NCBI GenBank assembly: GCA_963751395.1
Contig: CAVVUC010000001.1
Coordinates: 1,178,001 to 1,242,000, forward strand
Source: CAVVUC01 sp963751395
Lineage (GTDB): Bacteria; Verrucomicrobiota; Verrucomicrobiia; Chthoniobacterales; Chthoniobacteraceae
Direction of reading: 5' to 3'
Length of the DNA stretch: 64,000 nucleotides
Position numbers and translations under genes: made by a program. Position 1 is the first letter of the stretch. The number at the start of each line of letters is the position of its first letter. The notes below the pieces were generated by a model. It saw only the letters and a program-made list of their open reading frames with translations, was not told the DNA's origin and did not search any database. This document shows, piece after piece, positions 34,884 through 43,631 of this stretch.

Positions 34884-35132
34884 TCATCGAGCTTCGGTAT
34901 GCTTCGCGAGTTGCATGGCGGGTTGCGTGCCCTTGTCTGGCTTGGGCATCTGGTCCAGGAGATATTGCAGCATCCACAAAGCCGCGAATAATCCGAACAC
35001 CAACAGCGCAAGGCTCCAGATTCGGAAAGCGTTTCGATTCCCCTGCGGATACATGGGCTTGCGCCGCGCCAGCTCCAGTTCGAGTTCTTTCAAAATTTGT
35101 TCGGGATCAACGTCTGGCATTTTTGAAATCAT
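34884..35132 (-). CDS. Small single-pass membrane protein upstream of pilM
   Basis: An 82-residue protein with a charged N-terminus (PDVDPEQILKELELELARRK), one membrane helix (about residues 40-60) and a short polar tail. It ends 64 nt before pilM on the same strand, so it may be transcribed with the pilus-like cluster. The family is not recognised. It is divergent from the CPBP protease gene with almost no spacer. Confidence 0.6.
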   Translation of the reverse strand: MISKMPDVDPEQILKELELELARRKPMYPQGNRNAFRIWSLALLVFGLFAALWMLQYLLDQMPKPDKGTQPAMQLAKHTEAR

Positions 35133-35150
35133 TTGTTAGTTTCGCACCCG

Positions 35151-35834
35151 ATGTTTCGATCCGAAGACCGCAAAGCCTATATTGCTCCGTTCCTCACATT
35201 CATGCTCTTCCTCGGCCTGGTTCCGCTCATGCCGTGGCTGTTCAAGCACAATGAGTCCCTTCTCATCCGCTCGGCCCAATACTGGGTCTTTCCGCTTCAG
35301 ACATTGGTCTGCGGCGGTTTGCTGATTTGGTTCTGGTCTCGCTATCAATTTGGTCACCTGGCCAAGATCGGGTTCACCACAGGAATAGCACTTCTCGTTC
35401 TCGCGATTTGGATTTCTCCCCAGGCTTTTTTCCACGCTGCTCCGCGCGCAGAAGGCTTTGATCCCACGGTGTTCGCCGACAACCGGGGCCTTTATCTTGC
35501 GACGATCGTCATGCGTTTCCTGCGTCTTGTTGTTGTCGTTCCCCTGCTCGAGGAAATATTCTGGCGCGGCTTCCTGCTGCGCGAGTTGATCAACGAGGAC
35601 TTCAAAAAAGTGCCGTTCGGTTCATTCACATGGATGTCCTTTGGCGTCGTCACACTCCTGTTCGGCTTCGCGCATTGGGGACCTGATTTCTGGCCCGCAA
35701 TCCTGACTGGCGCGCTCTTCAATTTCGTGGCTTATCGGACGAAAAGCCTCGCCTCGTGCGTATTCGTTCACGCCGTCGTGAATCTCCTGCTCGGCATTTA
35801 CATCATGCAAACGAAACAATGGGGTTTCTGGTAG
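35151..35834 (+). CDS. CPBP-family (CAAX-type) intramembrane metalloprotease
   Basis: The ATG at 35151 gives 227 residues; a TTG six codons upstream is an alternative. Several membrane helices carry the family motifs: EEIFWRGFLLRE (EExxxR), FGFAHWG (FxxxH) and HAVVNLLLG (HxxxN). The C-terminal end LLLGIYIMQTKQWGFW resembles the CAAX-protease-related group associated with PEP-CTERM/exosortase species. Two PEP-CTERM proteins lie in this window, which makes a link to that sorting system plausible but not proven. Confidence 0.8.
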   Translation: MFRSEDRKAYIAPFLTFMLFLGLVPLMPWLFKHNESLLIRSAQYWVFPLQTLVCGGLLIWFWSRYQFGHLAKIGFTTGIALLVLAIWISPQAFFHAAPRAEGFDPTVFADNRGLYLATIVMRFLRLVVVVPLLEEIFWRGFLLRELINEDFKKVPFGSFTWMSFGVVTLLFGFAHWGPDFWPAILTGALFNFVAYRTKSLASCVFVHAVVNLLLGIYIMQTKQWGFW

Positions 35835-35878
35835 GCACCTGTCCCGGCACGGGAATCGCTTTATGCATCCGTATGCGG

Positions 35879-36031
35879 ATGACATTTCTCCAGAAGATCG
35901 TGCTGACCATCGTCGCGGGATTCTGCGCCGCGTGTCTGGTGAGCTTCTATCGCAACATGGTCGAGAAAGCCGACTACGAGTTGAACCAGAGCTGGCGCAA
36001 CTCCAGCGGCCATTCGACCACGCACCGCTGA
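35879..36031 (+). CDS. Small single-pass membrane protein
   Basis: Fifty residues from ATG 35879: MTFLQKIVLTIVAGFCAAC is a membrane helix followed by a polar tail ending STTHR. It sits 44 nt after the protease gene and before a tRNA gene on the opposite strand. No family is recognised. The clean helix and good spacing argue for a real small gene, but this is a moderate call. Confidence 0.45.
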   Translation: MTFLQKIVLTIVAGFCAACLVSFYRNMVEKADYELNQSWRNSSGHSTTHR

Positions 36032-36056
36032 GTCACACTCGAGTCCGCAGCCGGAG

Positions 36057-36148
36057 TGGCGGAAGGGGTGGGATTCGAACCCACGGTTGGTTTAACCCAA
36101 CGCTCGATTTCGAGTCGAGTGCCTTAGACCGGACTCAGCCACCCTTCC
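36057..36148 (-). tRNA. tRNA-Ser (anticodon CGA), CCA encoded
   Basis: Read on the minus strand, the acceptor GGAAGGG pairs with CCCTTCC. The anticodon stem CTCGA/TCGAG encloses the loop CTCGAAA, giving anticodon CGA for UCG codons. A long variable arm (GCGTTGGGTTAAACCAACC) marks a class II tRNA, and the T-arm GGGTTCGAATCCC is perfect. Discriminator G is followed by an encoded CCA at 36057-36059. Confidence 0.97.
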
Positions 36149-36397
36149 ATTTCAGAAGATCACCGGTTGTGTCTGGAAGCGCGCCGGCAGCACTTCCCGC
36201 CCGTGATCGGAACGCGGGACATTATGGAAGAACCGCGCACTCGGCAAGTGAAAGGTTGCGCTCGAACCCGATGCCTCACCCAGTCCTGGCAAAACTCCGG
36301 TCGCCTCCAATTGGCTTGATTGTTCGTTTCTCGCGGCGTCCTATTTGCATCGTGATTTCGTTACCGACGGAACAGAACTCCTCGCCTCATCTCAAAA

Positions 36398-37333
36398 ATG
36401 GATGACACGAACCAGCAGCGCGCCAGCAGCGGATTCGCCGGATGCGTTCAAGAGCTGTTGCTCGCGGATCGCTGGCGGGACTATCAATTGCTCGACACCG
36501 GCGGCGGCATGAAGCTCGAACGCTGGGGTGATGTCGTGCTCGTCCGGCCCGATCCGCAGGTCATCTGGCCGCAACCAAGCGGCGCTCAATGGAACAACTG
36601 GGATGGCTATTACCACCGCAGCGAGACGGGCGGCGGGCGCTGGGAGTTTCGTCGTCCGCTGCCGGATTCGTGGACGATCGGCTACGGAGATTTAAAGTTC
36701 AAAATCCGACCAACCGATTTCAAACACACGGGACTTTTCCCCGAGCAGGCCGCCAACTGGGACTGGTGCTCGGAAAAAATCCGCGCCGAACGCAAAGCCG
36801 GGCGCGAGGTGAATGTGCTGAATCTTTTCGGCTACACCGGCGCTGCCACGGTCGCCTGTGCCGCAGCCGGCGCGGCGATCTGCCACGTCGATGCGTCGAA
36901 AGGCATGGTGCAATGGTGCCGCGACAACGCCGTTCTCTCCGGCCTCGGCTCGGCTCCCATTCGCACGATCGCCGATGACTGCATGAAATTCGTCGGGCGC
37001 GAACTGCGACGCGGACGCCGCTACGATGCTATCATCATGGACCCGCCGACGTATGGGCGCGGCGCGTCGGGCGAACTGTGGAAGCTCGAAGTTCATCTCT
37101 GGAAGCTTCTCGTCGAGTGCCGCGCGCTGCTCAGTGATCGCCCGCTTTTTTTCCTCATCAACAGCTACACCTCCAAAGTCTCGCCGCTCATCCTCGGCAA
37201 TCTGCTTTCCGATCTGCTCGCGGAAAAAAATGGCCGTATCACCGTCGGCGAACTCGCCCTGTCGAGCCAGCGCGATGGCAAGATTTTGCCGTGCGGCGTT
37301 TACGGCAGATGGGAATCGGTCGATCGAACATAG
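36398..37333 (+). CDS. Class I SAM-dependent methyltransferase, RlmI/RlmK-like (rRNA type)
   Basis: A 311-residue protein. SAM motif I is VLNLFGYTGAATVACAAAG, motif II HVDASKGMVQW, and the catalytic-type motif IIMDPPTYGRG resembles the DPP(x)F/Y motif of RlmI-like 23S rRNA cytosine methyltransferases. The N-terminal PUA-like part of true RlmI is replaced by a short beta region, so substrate is uncertain. It is followed 4 nt later by another nucleic-acid methyltransferase-like gene, suggesting a shared RNA-modification operon. Confidence 0.82.
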   Translation: MDDTNQQRASSGFAGCVQELLLADRWRDYQLLDTGGGMKLERWGDVVLVRPDPQVIWPQPSGAQWNNWDGYYHRSETGGGRWEFRRPLPDSWTIGYGDLKFKIRPTDFKHTGLFPEQAANWDWCSEKIRAERKAGREVNVLNLFGYTGAATVACAAAGAAICHVDASKGMVQWCRDNAVLSGLGSAPIRTIADDCMKFVGRELRRGRRYDAIIMDPPTYGRGASGELWKLEVHLWKLLVECRALLSDRPLFFLINSYTSKVSPLILGNLLSDLLAEKNGRITVGELALSSQRDGKILPCGVYGRWESVDRT

Positions 37334-37337
37334 GCGC

Positions 37338-38891
37338 ATGAAAAGCGGCGGAAAAAATCCCGCGAAAGAGCTGTATCAGCGGCTGCGCACTTTGCCATGG
37401 GAGGAGCTTTGGAACAACGAGGTGCCGCGCTTCGATCGCGCGACTCCGCGCGAACGCTTCGAGCGGGTGGCGGTCATCCGCGCGGTCGGTGTTGTCTTTT
37501 CCGAGTCGGGTCCGGCGGGGGAAAAAGCGAAAGTAGTTTCCTGGCTCCGCAATCTGCTTCGCGATCCCGAGGAAAAAATCCGGCGCTATGCGATGGCCGC
37601 CATTCCCAAGATCGGCGCGAGCGCGGACGATGAGGCGGAGCTGCTTTCGCTCGCCACGGCGACCGCCTCCGAGCGAGAGCGAAAACATCTAAGCCAGACG
37701 CTCGGCAGGATCGGTGGCGTGGCGACGCTGAAAGCGATCAAACGAGGCGCCGGCGCACTGCTTCCGCAGATGCGGCAGAAAGTCGAGGCCAGCGTGGCCC
37801 GCGCGGAAAGACCCGGAACGATTCGGATGGACGCACTGCTGTCCGACGTGGCTGAACTGCGCGTTCATTTGCGCGGACGCCGCGGCCTCGAGCAGTTCGT
37901 TCGCGAAGAGGTCGAACAATGCCCGCGCACGCAAAAAAAATTCCGCGTCGTGCAAGTCAGCAACGGCCTTGTCGTTCTGCGGCCGGAGGCGGCATTTTCG
38001 GCCGGCGATATTTATGCGCTTCGCTGCTTCAGCTCGGCGGGATTTGTTCTCGGCGAGGTGAGTTGCCCGAGCAACGCAAGAATGATCGAGGCACTCGCGC
38101 AAGCGATCACGTCGCCGACCGCGCAGCGCATTTTCAAAACCTTCACCGACGGCTCGATGCGCTACCGGCTCGAATTCATCGGCAAAGGGCATCAACGTGC
38201 CGCCGTCCGAGCCGTCGCGAACGCGGCGTATGCGCGTTGTCCCGAGATTCTCAACGACGCCCGGAGCGCGACTTGGAGCGTCAACATTCATCCCGCCGGA
38301 CGCATGGCATCGCTCGTCGAACTCCTCCCGAAGTTCTCGCCCGACCCTCGCTACAACTACCGCCGGCGCGATGTTCCCGCCGCTTCGCACCCGCCGCTTG
38401 CCGCGTGCATGGCCCGTCTCGCCGGCCGCGCGAACGACGAGATCGTGTGGGATCCTTTTTGCGGATCGGGCCTGGAACTGATCGAGCGCGCGCTGCTCGG
38501 TGGCGTGAAGAAACTCATCTGCTCCGACCGCAGCGCGGACGCGATCGTGATCGCGCGGGAGAATTTCGAGTCGGCAAAAATGCGGGCGCTTTCCGCGCAG
38601 TTCGCGTGTTGCGATTTCCGCGACTACGCAATGATTGAAGGCATGGGGGCCAACATCGCCACGCTCATTATCACCAATCCACCGATGGGCCGCCGTGTTC
38701 CCATCCGCGATCTTCGCGGACTGATCGAGGATCTGTTCAGCGTCGCCGCCACCGTGCTCAAGCCGGGCGGGCGGCTCGTGCTTGCCAATCCCGTTTCAAT
38801 CATTCCGCCGCCAGCGCTACGGTTGCAGTTCCGTCAGGTGATCGATCTCGGTGGCTTCGACGTTCGGTTGGAGAAATACGTGAAGCGCTGA
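37338..38891 (+). CDS. Methyltransferase with N-terminal HEAT-like repeats and UPF0020/Trm11-like catalytic domain
   Basis: The start at ATG 37338 gives 517 residues. Residues 60-150 look like HEAT-type helical repeats (RRYAMAAIPKIGASADDEAE). A THUMP-like middle may follow. The C-terminal 180 residues are a Rossmann methyltransferase with IVWDPFCGSGLELIERALLG (motif I) and LIITNPPMGRRV (NPP[MFY], an N- or exocyclic-amine methylation signature). DPFCGSG plus NPPMG resembles Trm11/RlmL-type RNA m2G enzymes. HEAT repeats on such an enzyme are unusual. It is co-transcribed with the methyltransferase before it. Confidence 0.75.
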   Translation: MKSGGKNPAKELYQRLRTLPWEELWNNEVPRFDRATPRERFERVAVIRAVGVVFSESGPAGEKAKVVSWLRNLLRDPEEKIRRYAMAAIPKIGASADDEAELLSLATATASERERKHLSQTLGRIGGVATLKAIKRGAGALLPQMRQKVEASVARAERPGTIRMDALLSDVAELRVHLRGRRGLEQFVREEVEQCPRTQKKFRVVQVSNGLVVLRPEAAFSAGDIYALRCFSSAGFVLGEVSCPSNARMIEALAQAITSPTAQRIFKTFTDGSMRYRLEFIGKGHQRAAVRAVANAAYARCPEILNDARSATWSVNIHPAGRMASLVELLPKFSPDPRYNYRRRDVPAASHPPLAACMARLAGRANDEIVWDPFCGSGLELIERALLGGVKKLICSDRSADAIVIARENFESAKMRALSAQFACCDFRDYAMIEGMGANIATLIITNPPMGRRVPIRDLRGLIEDLFSVAATVLKPGGRLVLANPVSIIPPPALRLQFRQVIDLGGFDVRLEKYVKR

Positions 38892-38947
38892 TTCCGGGCT
38901 TCAAGCGATTGTCGCGTGACGCGGGATGAAGGGCAGTTCCGGCCTCG

Positions 38948-39714
38948 CTACTTCGTTCCTTCGTTCGCCAGAAAACTCTGCATGTCCGCCTTGCTGCCGC
39001 GGAATGTGAGCATGAAGCACATCCCGTCGTGAACCTGGATTGCCGACACCCATTCATCGTCCTGAAAAACTCTCCAGCGATCCGGCGGAGAGATTTTGAC
39101 GCCGAAGTCATCGGCGCGGAAGACATACGCGAGCATCGAGTTTTTCTCGAGCGCGATCTGGGCGACCGCGAGTCCGTCCTGCTTGAACACGCGCCCTCCC
39201 ACGATCTTGAGTTCTGAAAGTTCGGCGGGCACGAAATAGCCCTCGAGCCTTTTGAAAACAGCCAGTCCTCGATCTCGCCGGCCTTTGCGGTTTTCGGCTC
39301 CATCTCGATCGCATCGCCTCCGTCGGTGTTTTCCTCGATCATGCGCATCGCGTCCTCCTTGCCGGGAAAATCCTCCATCCGGCTCAACCCGAAATAGACG
39401 CCGAGCGTCGCCAGCACCAGCAACGCGATGCCTATGGCCAGAACCGGCGGCGTCTTCAGCATCGCGCGCAGATTGAGCGGACGACCTTCCGGCTTCTCGA
39501 TGTCCCTCAACTGTTCGATCAGTCCGGCGGGCGTGCAGATCACGCCGATTGCAGCAGCCGCGCGGGCGTCGAAGGCAAGCTGGTCGTCGAGTTTTGTTTT
39601 CAGGGCGATATCCTTCCCGGCAAACTGAACCGCCTTCTGAATGCGCGAATCGGCATCTCCATGCTGACCTTCGCGGTGACATCGCAAGAGCGTCTCGGCC
39701 GTTTTCGCGTTCAT
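38948..39714 (-). CDS. Membrane-anchored anti-sigma-like protein, frameshifted near 39257
   Basis: Starting at ATG 39714 (4-nt overlap with the sigma gene), the first frame gives a cytoplasmic domain, a membrane helix (LAIGIALLVLATLGVYFG) and a linker up to EIEDWLF. There the frame is lost. One base gained in the tttt run restores KRLEGYFVPAELSELKIVGG and continues to FLANEGTK at 38948. The combined length (767 nt) is one short of a multiple of three. Position and design match an anti-sigma factor or sigma-linked sensor; no zinc-binding anti-sigma motif is seen. It may be an assembly error. Confidence 0.65.
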
Positions 39715-40190
39715 GCGGGTTCCTCGGTGGCTGCAATCACGTGCGATCGTCGCAGAAACTCGCGCCCGCGTTCGAGGGCGTCGGAGAAATCATCGAAGCT
39801 CAATCCAAGCAGCGAGGCGATTTCGCGAACGGGAAAAAGGTCGAGGTAAAACAGCGCCAGAGCGCTTCGCTCCGGCTCGGGCATCGTGCTGAACCCTCGC
39901 CCGAACGCTTCGCCGTCGCCGCTCCCGCATCCGTCGCCTGCCGCTTTCTCAGATCCGCTGGTCTTCAAGCAGCTCTCGCGAAGTTTCCGCACCAGGAAGA
40001 CAAGCCGGTTCTTTTCATTCCGGATCTGCTCGACCTGCGACGAGCATCTGGCAAGCGTCGAAACGAGCGTTCGTTCTGCGGCTTTGCCGTCGCCCTCCAG
40101 GAGAAAAGCGAAACGATAAAGCGCAACGATGGTTTCGTTGTTGAACTGGGTGGAGGACAAGGCGGCAGCGTAACGTCCAAGTCTGCGCAC
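39711..40190 (-). CDS. ECF-like RNA polymerase sigma factor
   Basis: A 159-residue protein. The N-terminal half (FNNETIVALYRFAFLLEGDG) resembles region 2 with a shortened core, and the C-terminal half MPEPERSALALFYLDLFPVR plus EIASLLGLSFDDFSDALERG is a clear region 4 helix-turn-helix. It is followed with ATGA overlap by a membrane protein that probably restrains it. It is divergent from the triple-fusion gene at 40273. Target promoters cannot be deduced. Confidence 0.7.
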   Translation of the reverse strand: MRRLGRYAAALSSTQFNNETIVALYRFAFLLEGDGKAAERTLVSTLARCSSQVEQIRNEKNRLVFLVRKLRESCLKTSGSEKAAGDGCGSGDGEAFGRGFSTMPEPERSALALFYLDLFPVREIASLLGLSFDDFSDALERGREFLRRSHVIAATEEPA

Positions 40191-40272
40191 CTCAATAGTA
40201 AATTCGCGATTTGGCGCATCGATCTCGAAATCGCTTCAAGGCGGATGCGCCAAAACTTTCCCACTCGTTGAC

Positions 40273-42519
40273 TTGAACGTGTGCCGTATTGTATCAGAGT
40301 GGCTCTCCACCAAACCCACACCATTGGCCATCCAGAAGCACATCCTCTTTGTCTGCACCGGTAACATCTGCCGCAGCCCCATGGCCGAGGGGCTTTTTCG
40401 CGACATGGTGAAGGGCCGCGACGACATGGTCGTCAGATCCGCCGGGATCGGTGCCGTGCATGGGCAAACGCCAAGCGCTCACGCGGTGGATGTCCTGCGC
40501 AAATCAGGCATCGACATTTCCACGATCCGCAGCCAGCCGCTGAGCGAGGCGCTCGTCGGGCAGGCCACGTTCATCTTCGCGATGACACGAATCCATCTGG
40601 ACACGATCCACATGGCCTTTCCCGAGGCTGCCGACAAGTCGTTTCTGGTCACTGAATTCAATGACGAACTGGCGCGCACTTCACCCGACGTTCCCGATCC
40701 GATCGGGCAGGGGATGGAAGCCTACTCGAAGTGTTGCGACACGTTGAAAAAAGCCCTGCCGGACATTCTTTCCTTTGTAGAAAAACACGACGCCAAACCA
40801 TCCATGATTCCACCCATCGCCACTGCCAGCAAACCTCTTCGCATCGCACTCGGAGCCGATCACGGCGGTATCGACTTGAAGAATCAGGTTCAAGATTACC
40901 TCTCGAAGAAAGGCCACATCGTTTCGGATTTCGGCAGCTTTTCCGAGGAGTCGGTCGATTATCCCGATTACGCCGGCACCGTCTGCCGCGAGTTGCTCGC
41001 GGACCATTTCGATTACGGCATTCTTTTTTGCAAAAGCGGCATTGGCATGAGCATCGCCGCGAATCGATTCGCGCACATCCGCGCTTCGCTCGTGCGCGAC
41101 GAGGAGGAAGCGCGTATCACGCGACAGCACAACAATTCCAACGTGCTCTGCCTCGCCGCGAAGGAACTCGACGAGGGCAAGGCTCGTCGGATCGTCGAGG
41201 CGTATCTGGGAACGGCTTTCGAGGGCGGCAGGCACGATCGGCGCGTGGAAAAGCTGGACCACTTGGGCGTGCCGGATTTCTCCAGCCGTTCGCTCGCCGA
41301 GGTTGATCCCGAGATTTCCGCCGCAATTCAGGCCGAGGCGAAGCGACAGTTTGAAAACATCGAGTTGATCGCGTCCGAAAACTTCACCAGCCGCGCGGTG
41401 ATGGAAGCGCAGGGTTCCTGCCTTACGAATAAATACGCCGAGGGTTATCCCGGCCGCCGTTGGTACGGAGGTTGTGAACATGTCGATGTCGTCGAGCAGC
41501 TCGCCATCGACCGCGCGAAGCTGCTGTTCGGCGCGGAACATGTGAACGTCCAGCCACACAGCGGAAGCCAGGCGAACATGGCCGTTTATTTCAGCGTGCT
41601 CCAGCCCGGCGACAGAATCCTCACGATGGACCTTGCGCACGGCGGCCATCTCACGCACGGTCACAAGGCGAATTTCTCGGGGCGTTATTACGTGGTCAGC
41701 CACTACGGCGTGAGCAAGGAAACCGAGCGGATCGACTACGACGCGCTTGCGCAACAGGCTGCCGAGTTCAAACCCAAGATGATCACAGCAGGGGCGTCGG
41801 CTTATCCGCGGATCATTGATTTCCAAAGAATGCGTGAGATCGCCGATTCAGTGGGCGCGATGCTTTTCGTCGATATGGCGCACATCGCGGGCCTCGTCGC
41901 CGGCGGCGTGCATCCGAACCCGACGCCGCTTGCCGATTTCACGACCACGACCACTCACAAGAGCCTTCGCGGACCGCGCGCAGGGTTGATCCTGTGCAAG
42001 GAAAAATACGCGAAGCAAATCGACGCGCAGGTTTTCCCCGGCATCCAGGGCGGTCCGCTCATGCACGTCATCGCGGCCAAGGCCGTCTGCCTGCACGAAG
42101 CGCTACAGCCCGGGTTCAAAGACTACCAGCGCCAGATCGTGCTCAACGCCAGGGCGCTTGCCGCAGGACTCGCGAAAAGCGGCTACCGGATTGTGAGCGG
42201 CGGCACCGACAATCATGTCATGCTCGTCGATCTCCGCCCGGCCGGGCTCAACGGAAAGATCGCCAGTGAGACTCTTGATAAAGCTGGCATCACCGTGAAC
42301 AAAAACGGCATCCCGTTCGACACCGAGCCGATCTCCAAAGGCGGCGGAATCCGCATCGGAACGCCCGCAGTCACCACCCGCGGCATGCGCGAGGAAGATA
42401 TGATGGAAATCTCCGATCTCATCCACGAATCTCTTACGCACAAGGACGACGAAGCCGCCTTGCGCAATGTGCGGAAGCGGGTTCTCGCGCTCACCTCGCG
42501 TCACCTGTTGCCGCATTGA
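40273..42519 (+). CDS. Triple-fusion protein: LMW tyrosine/arginine phosphatase - RpiB - serine hydroxymethyltransferase
   Basis: One open frame of 748 codons. Residues 21-172 are a low-molecular-weight protein phosphatase (P-loop C28-TGNIC-R34-S, late acid block DVPDP at 139-143). Residues 188-328 are ribose-5-phosphate isomerase B (ADHGG 195-199, CKSGIGMSIAANR 253-265, RQHNNSNVL 284-292, EGGRHDRRVE 317-326). Residues 329-748 are a full-length GlyA (SENFTSRAVMEAQ, WYGGCEHVD, PLP lysine K563 in TTTTHKSLRGPR). GlyA interconverts serine and glycine with tetrahydrofolate; RpiB interconverts ribose- and ribulose-5-phosphate. All key residues are present and linkers are minimal. The first start (TTG 40273) is uncertain; TTG 40324 is an alternative and ATG 40804 could start an RpiB-GlyA form. 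Confidence 0.93.
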   Translation: MNVCRIVSEWLSTKPTPLAIQKHILFVCTGNICRSPMAEGLFRDMVKGRDDMVVRSAGIGAVHGQTPSAHAVDVLRKSGIDISTIRSQPLSEALVGQATFIFAMTRIHLDTIHMAFPEAADKSFLVTEFNDELARTSPDVPDPIGQGMEAYSKCCDTLKKALPDILSFVEKHDAKPSMIPPIATASKPLRIALGADHGGIDLKNQVQDYLSKKGHIVSDFGSFSEESVDYPDYAGTVCRELLADHFDYGILFCKSGIGMSIAANRFAHIRASLVRDEEEARITRQHNNSNVLCLAAKELDEGKARRIVEAYLGTAFEGGRHDRRVEKLDHLGVPDFSSRSLAEVDPEISAAIQAEAKRQFENIELIASENFTSRAVMEAQGSCLTNKYAEGYPGRRWYGGCEHVDVVEQLAIDRAKLLFGAEHVNVQPHSGSQANMAVYFSVLQPGDRILTMDLAHGGHLTHGHKANFSGRYYVVSHYGVSKETERIDYDALAQQAAEFKPKMITAGASAYPRIIDFQRMREIADSVGAMLFVDMAHIAGLVAGGVHPNPTPLADFTTTTTHKSLRGPRAGLILCKEKYAKQIDAQVFPGIQGGPLMHVIAAKAVCLHEALQPGFKDYQRQIVLNARALAAGLAKSGYRIVSGGTDNHVMLVDLRPAGLNGKIASETLDKAGITVNKNGIPFDTEPISKGGGIRIGTPAVTTRGMREEDMMEISDLIHESLTHKDDEAALRNVRKRVLALTSRHLLPH

Positions 42520-42756
42520 ACCTGAACCTCGTTTGAAGACGACTGGATTTGGCCAAACGAGGCGCGCGATCTTAATTTCCCGAGGGACTTGCCTCAATCG
42601 CGGTTGCCTCAAATCTCCTTTTGTTTGTGACTTTTTTGGTTAATTTTGGCCTGTCTGGAATTTTTTTAGAAAAAAACTCTGGACATGAAACCCGAAATTC
42701 TTCATAGTGCCGCTCGCAGATTAATAATTCACCACAACCTTATCAGAGAAATCACA

Positions 42757-43530
42757 ATGAAAAAACTTCTCAGCACATCAATTATAACGGGTGCACTAGC
42801 GCTCGTCGGAGTCATCACTTCGCAAGCGGCCATCATCTCATGGGGGCCGGCTACGCAGATCACGGGCGACACGGACGTGTTAAATACCAAACCCATCGTC
42901 GGCGCATTCAATGTCGGAGACGGAGGCGTATCGGGTGCGACCGTCAATGGAGTCACTTTCAATCCCTTTGCGCTGGATTCAACTTCCGGACCGGTTAGCA
43001 GCGGCGCTCAAGTGTCTGGTGGGGTAACCTTCACGCTGGCAACCGTGCCTGCCGGAACCAACTTTGCATCAAGCAACGTCTTCTACGGTTCGGGCTCGAA
43101 TCCGTTTGCGAGTCTGTCCGCAAATTACCAAACATTGCTGTCCTCTGCGACCGTCGTGGACGGTCCCTCAACGTTCACACTCACCATGAGCGGTTTGCAG
43201 GTAGGTAGTGAATACAATTTTCAATGGTGGGCGAACTACTCGGCACCAGGATCTCAGCTTCATGGGGCGACGGGAGTTGCCAGCGGAGGCAGCGTGACCC
43301 TGAACGACAACACGACCGCTGTTGAAGGTGGTCTGGGGCAATATGCGATCGGGAAGTTTGTCGCCGATTCGAGCACTCAGGTTTTGACTTTTGCGGGTGT
43401 GCCGAATACAGCTGGCCAATTCGCTATGCTAAACGCATTCGAACTGGCGATTCCGGAACCGACGACCTATCTCGCCGGCCTGTTGTCGGCGGGTGCCTGC
43501 TTGGTTAGTTTCGTGCGCCGCCGTAAATAA
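42757..43530 (+). CDS. Secreted PEP-CTERM protein
   Basis: The start at ATG 42757 (MKKLLSTSIITGALALVGV) gives a 257-residue product with a signal peptide, a beta-rich middle of unknown family and the C-terminal sorting signal IPEPTTYLAGLLSAGACLV followed by RRRK. PEP-CTERM proteins are cut by exosortase and released to the cell surface or biofilm matrix. It stands alone, with an AT-rich leader and a strong terminator at 43588, so it is a single-gene transcript. Confidence 0.88.
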   Translation: MKKLLSTSIITGALALVGVITSQAAIISWGPATQITGDTDVLNTKPIVGAFNVGDGGVSGATVNGVTFNPFALDSTSGPVSSGAQVSGGVTFTLATVPAGTNFASSNVFYGSGSNPFASLSANYQTLLSSATVVDGPSTFTLTMSGLQVGSEYNFQWWANYSAPGSQLHGATGVASGGSVTLNDNTTAVEGGLGQYAIGKFVADSSTQVLTFAGVPNTAGQFAMLNAFELAIPEPTTYLAGLLSAGACLVSFVRRRK

Positions 43531-43587
43531 ATCGAATCGAAACAACGGCCAGTTACGAAGTTTCGAAAATAACTGAATCATCTCATC

Positions 43588-43631
43588 CACCGCCGCTCAG
43601 GATTCAATCCTGAGCGGCGGTGTTCTTTTTT
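43588..43631 (+). terminator. Rho-independent terminator of the PEP-CTERM gene
   Basis: A perfect 15-bp GC-rich stem (caccgccgctcagga with its complement at 43608-43622) encloses the 5-nt loop ttcaa and is followed by ttctttttt. It lies 57 nt after the stop codon. This is the clearest intrinsic terminator in the window. Confidence 0.93.

Noticed and set aside
40191..40272. Riboswitch (glycine or tetrahydrofolate) upstream of the GlyA fusion
   Set aside because: The gap to the divergent sigma gene is only about 80 nt and shows no recognisable aptamer.
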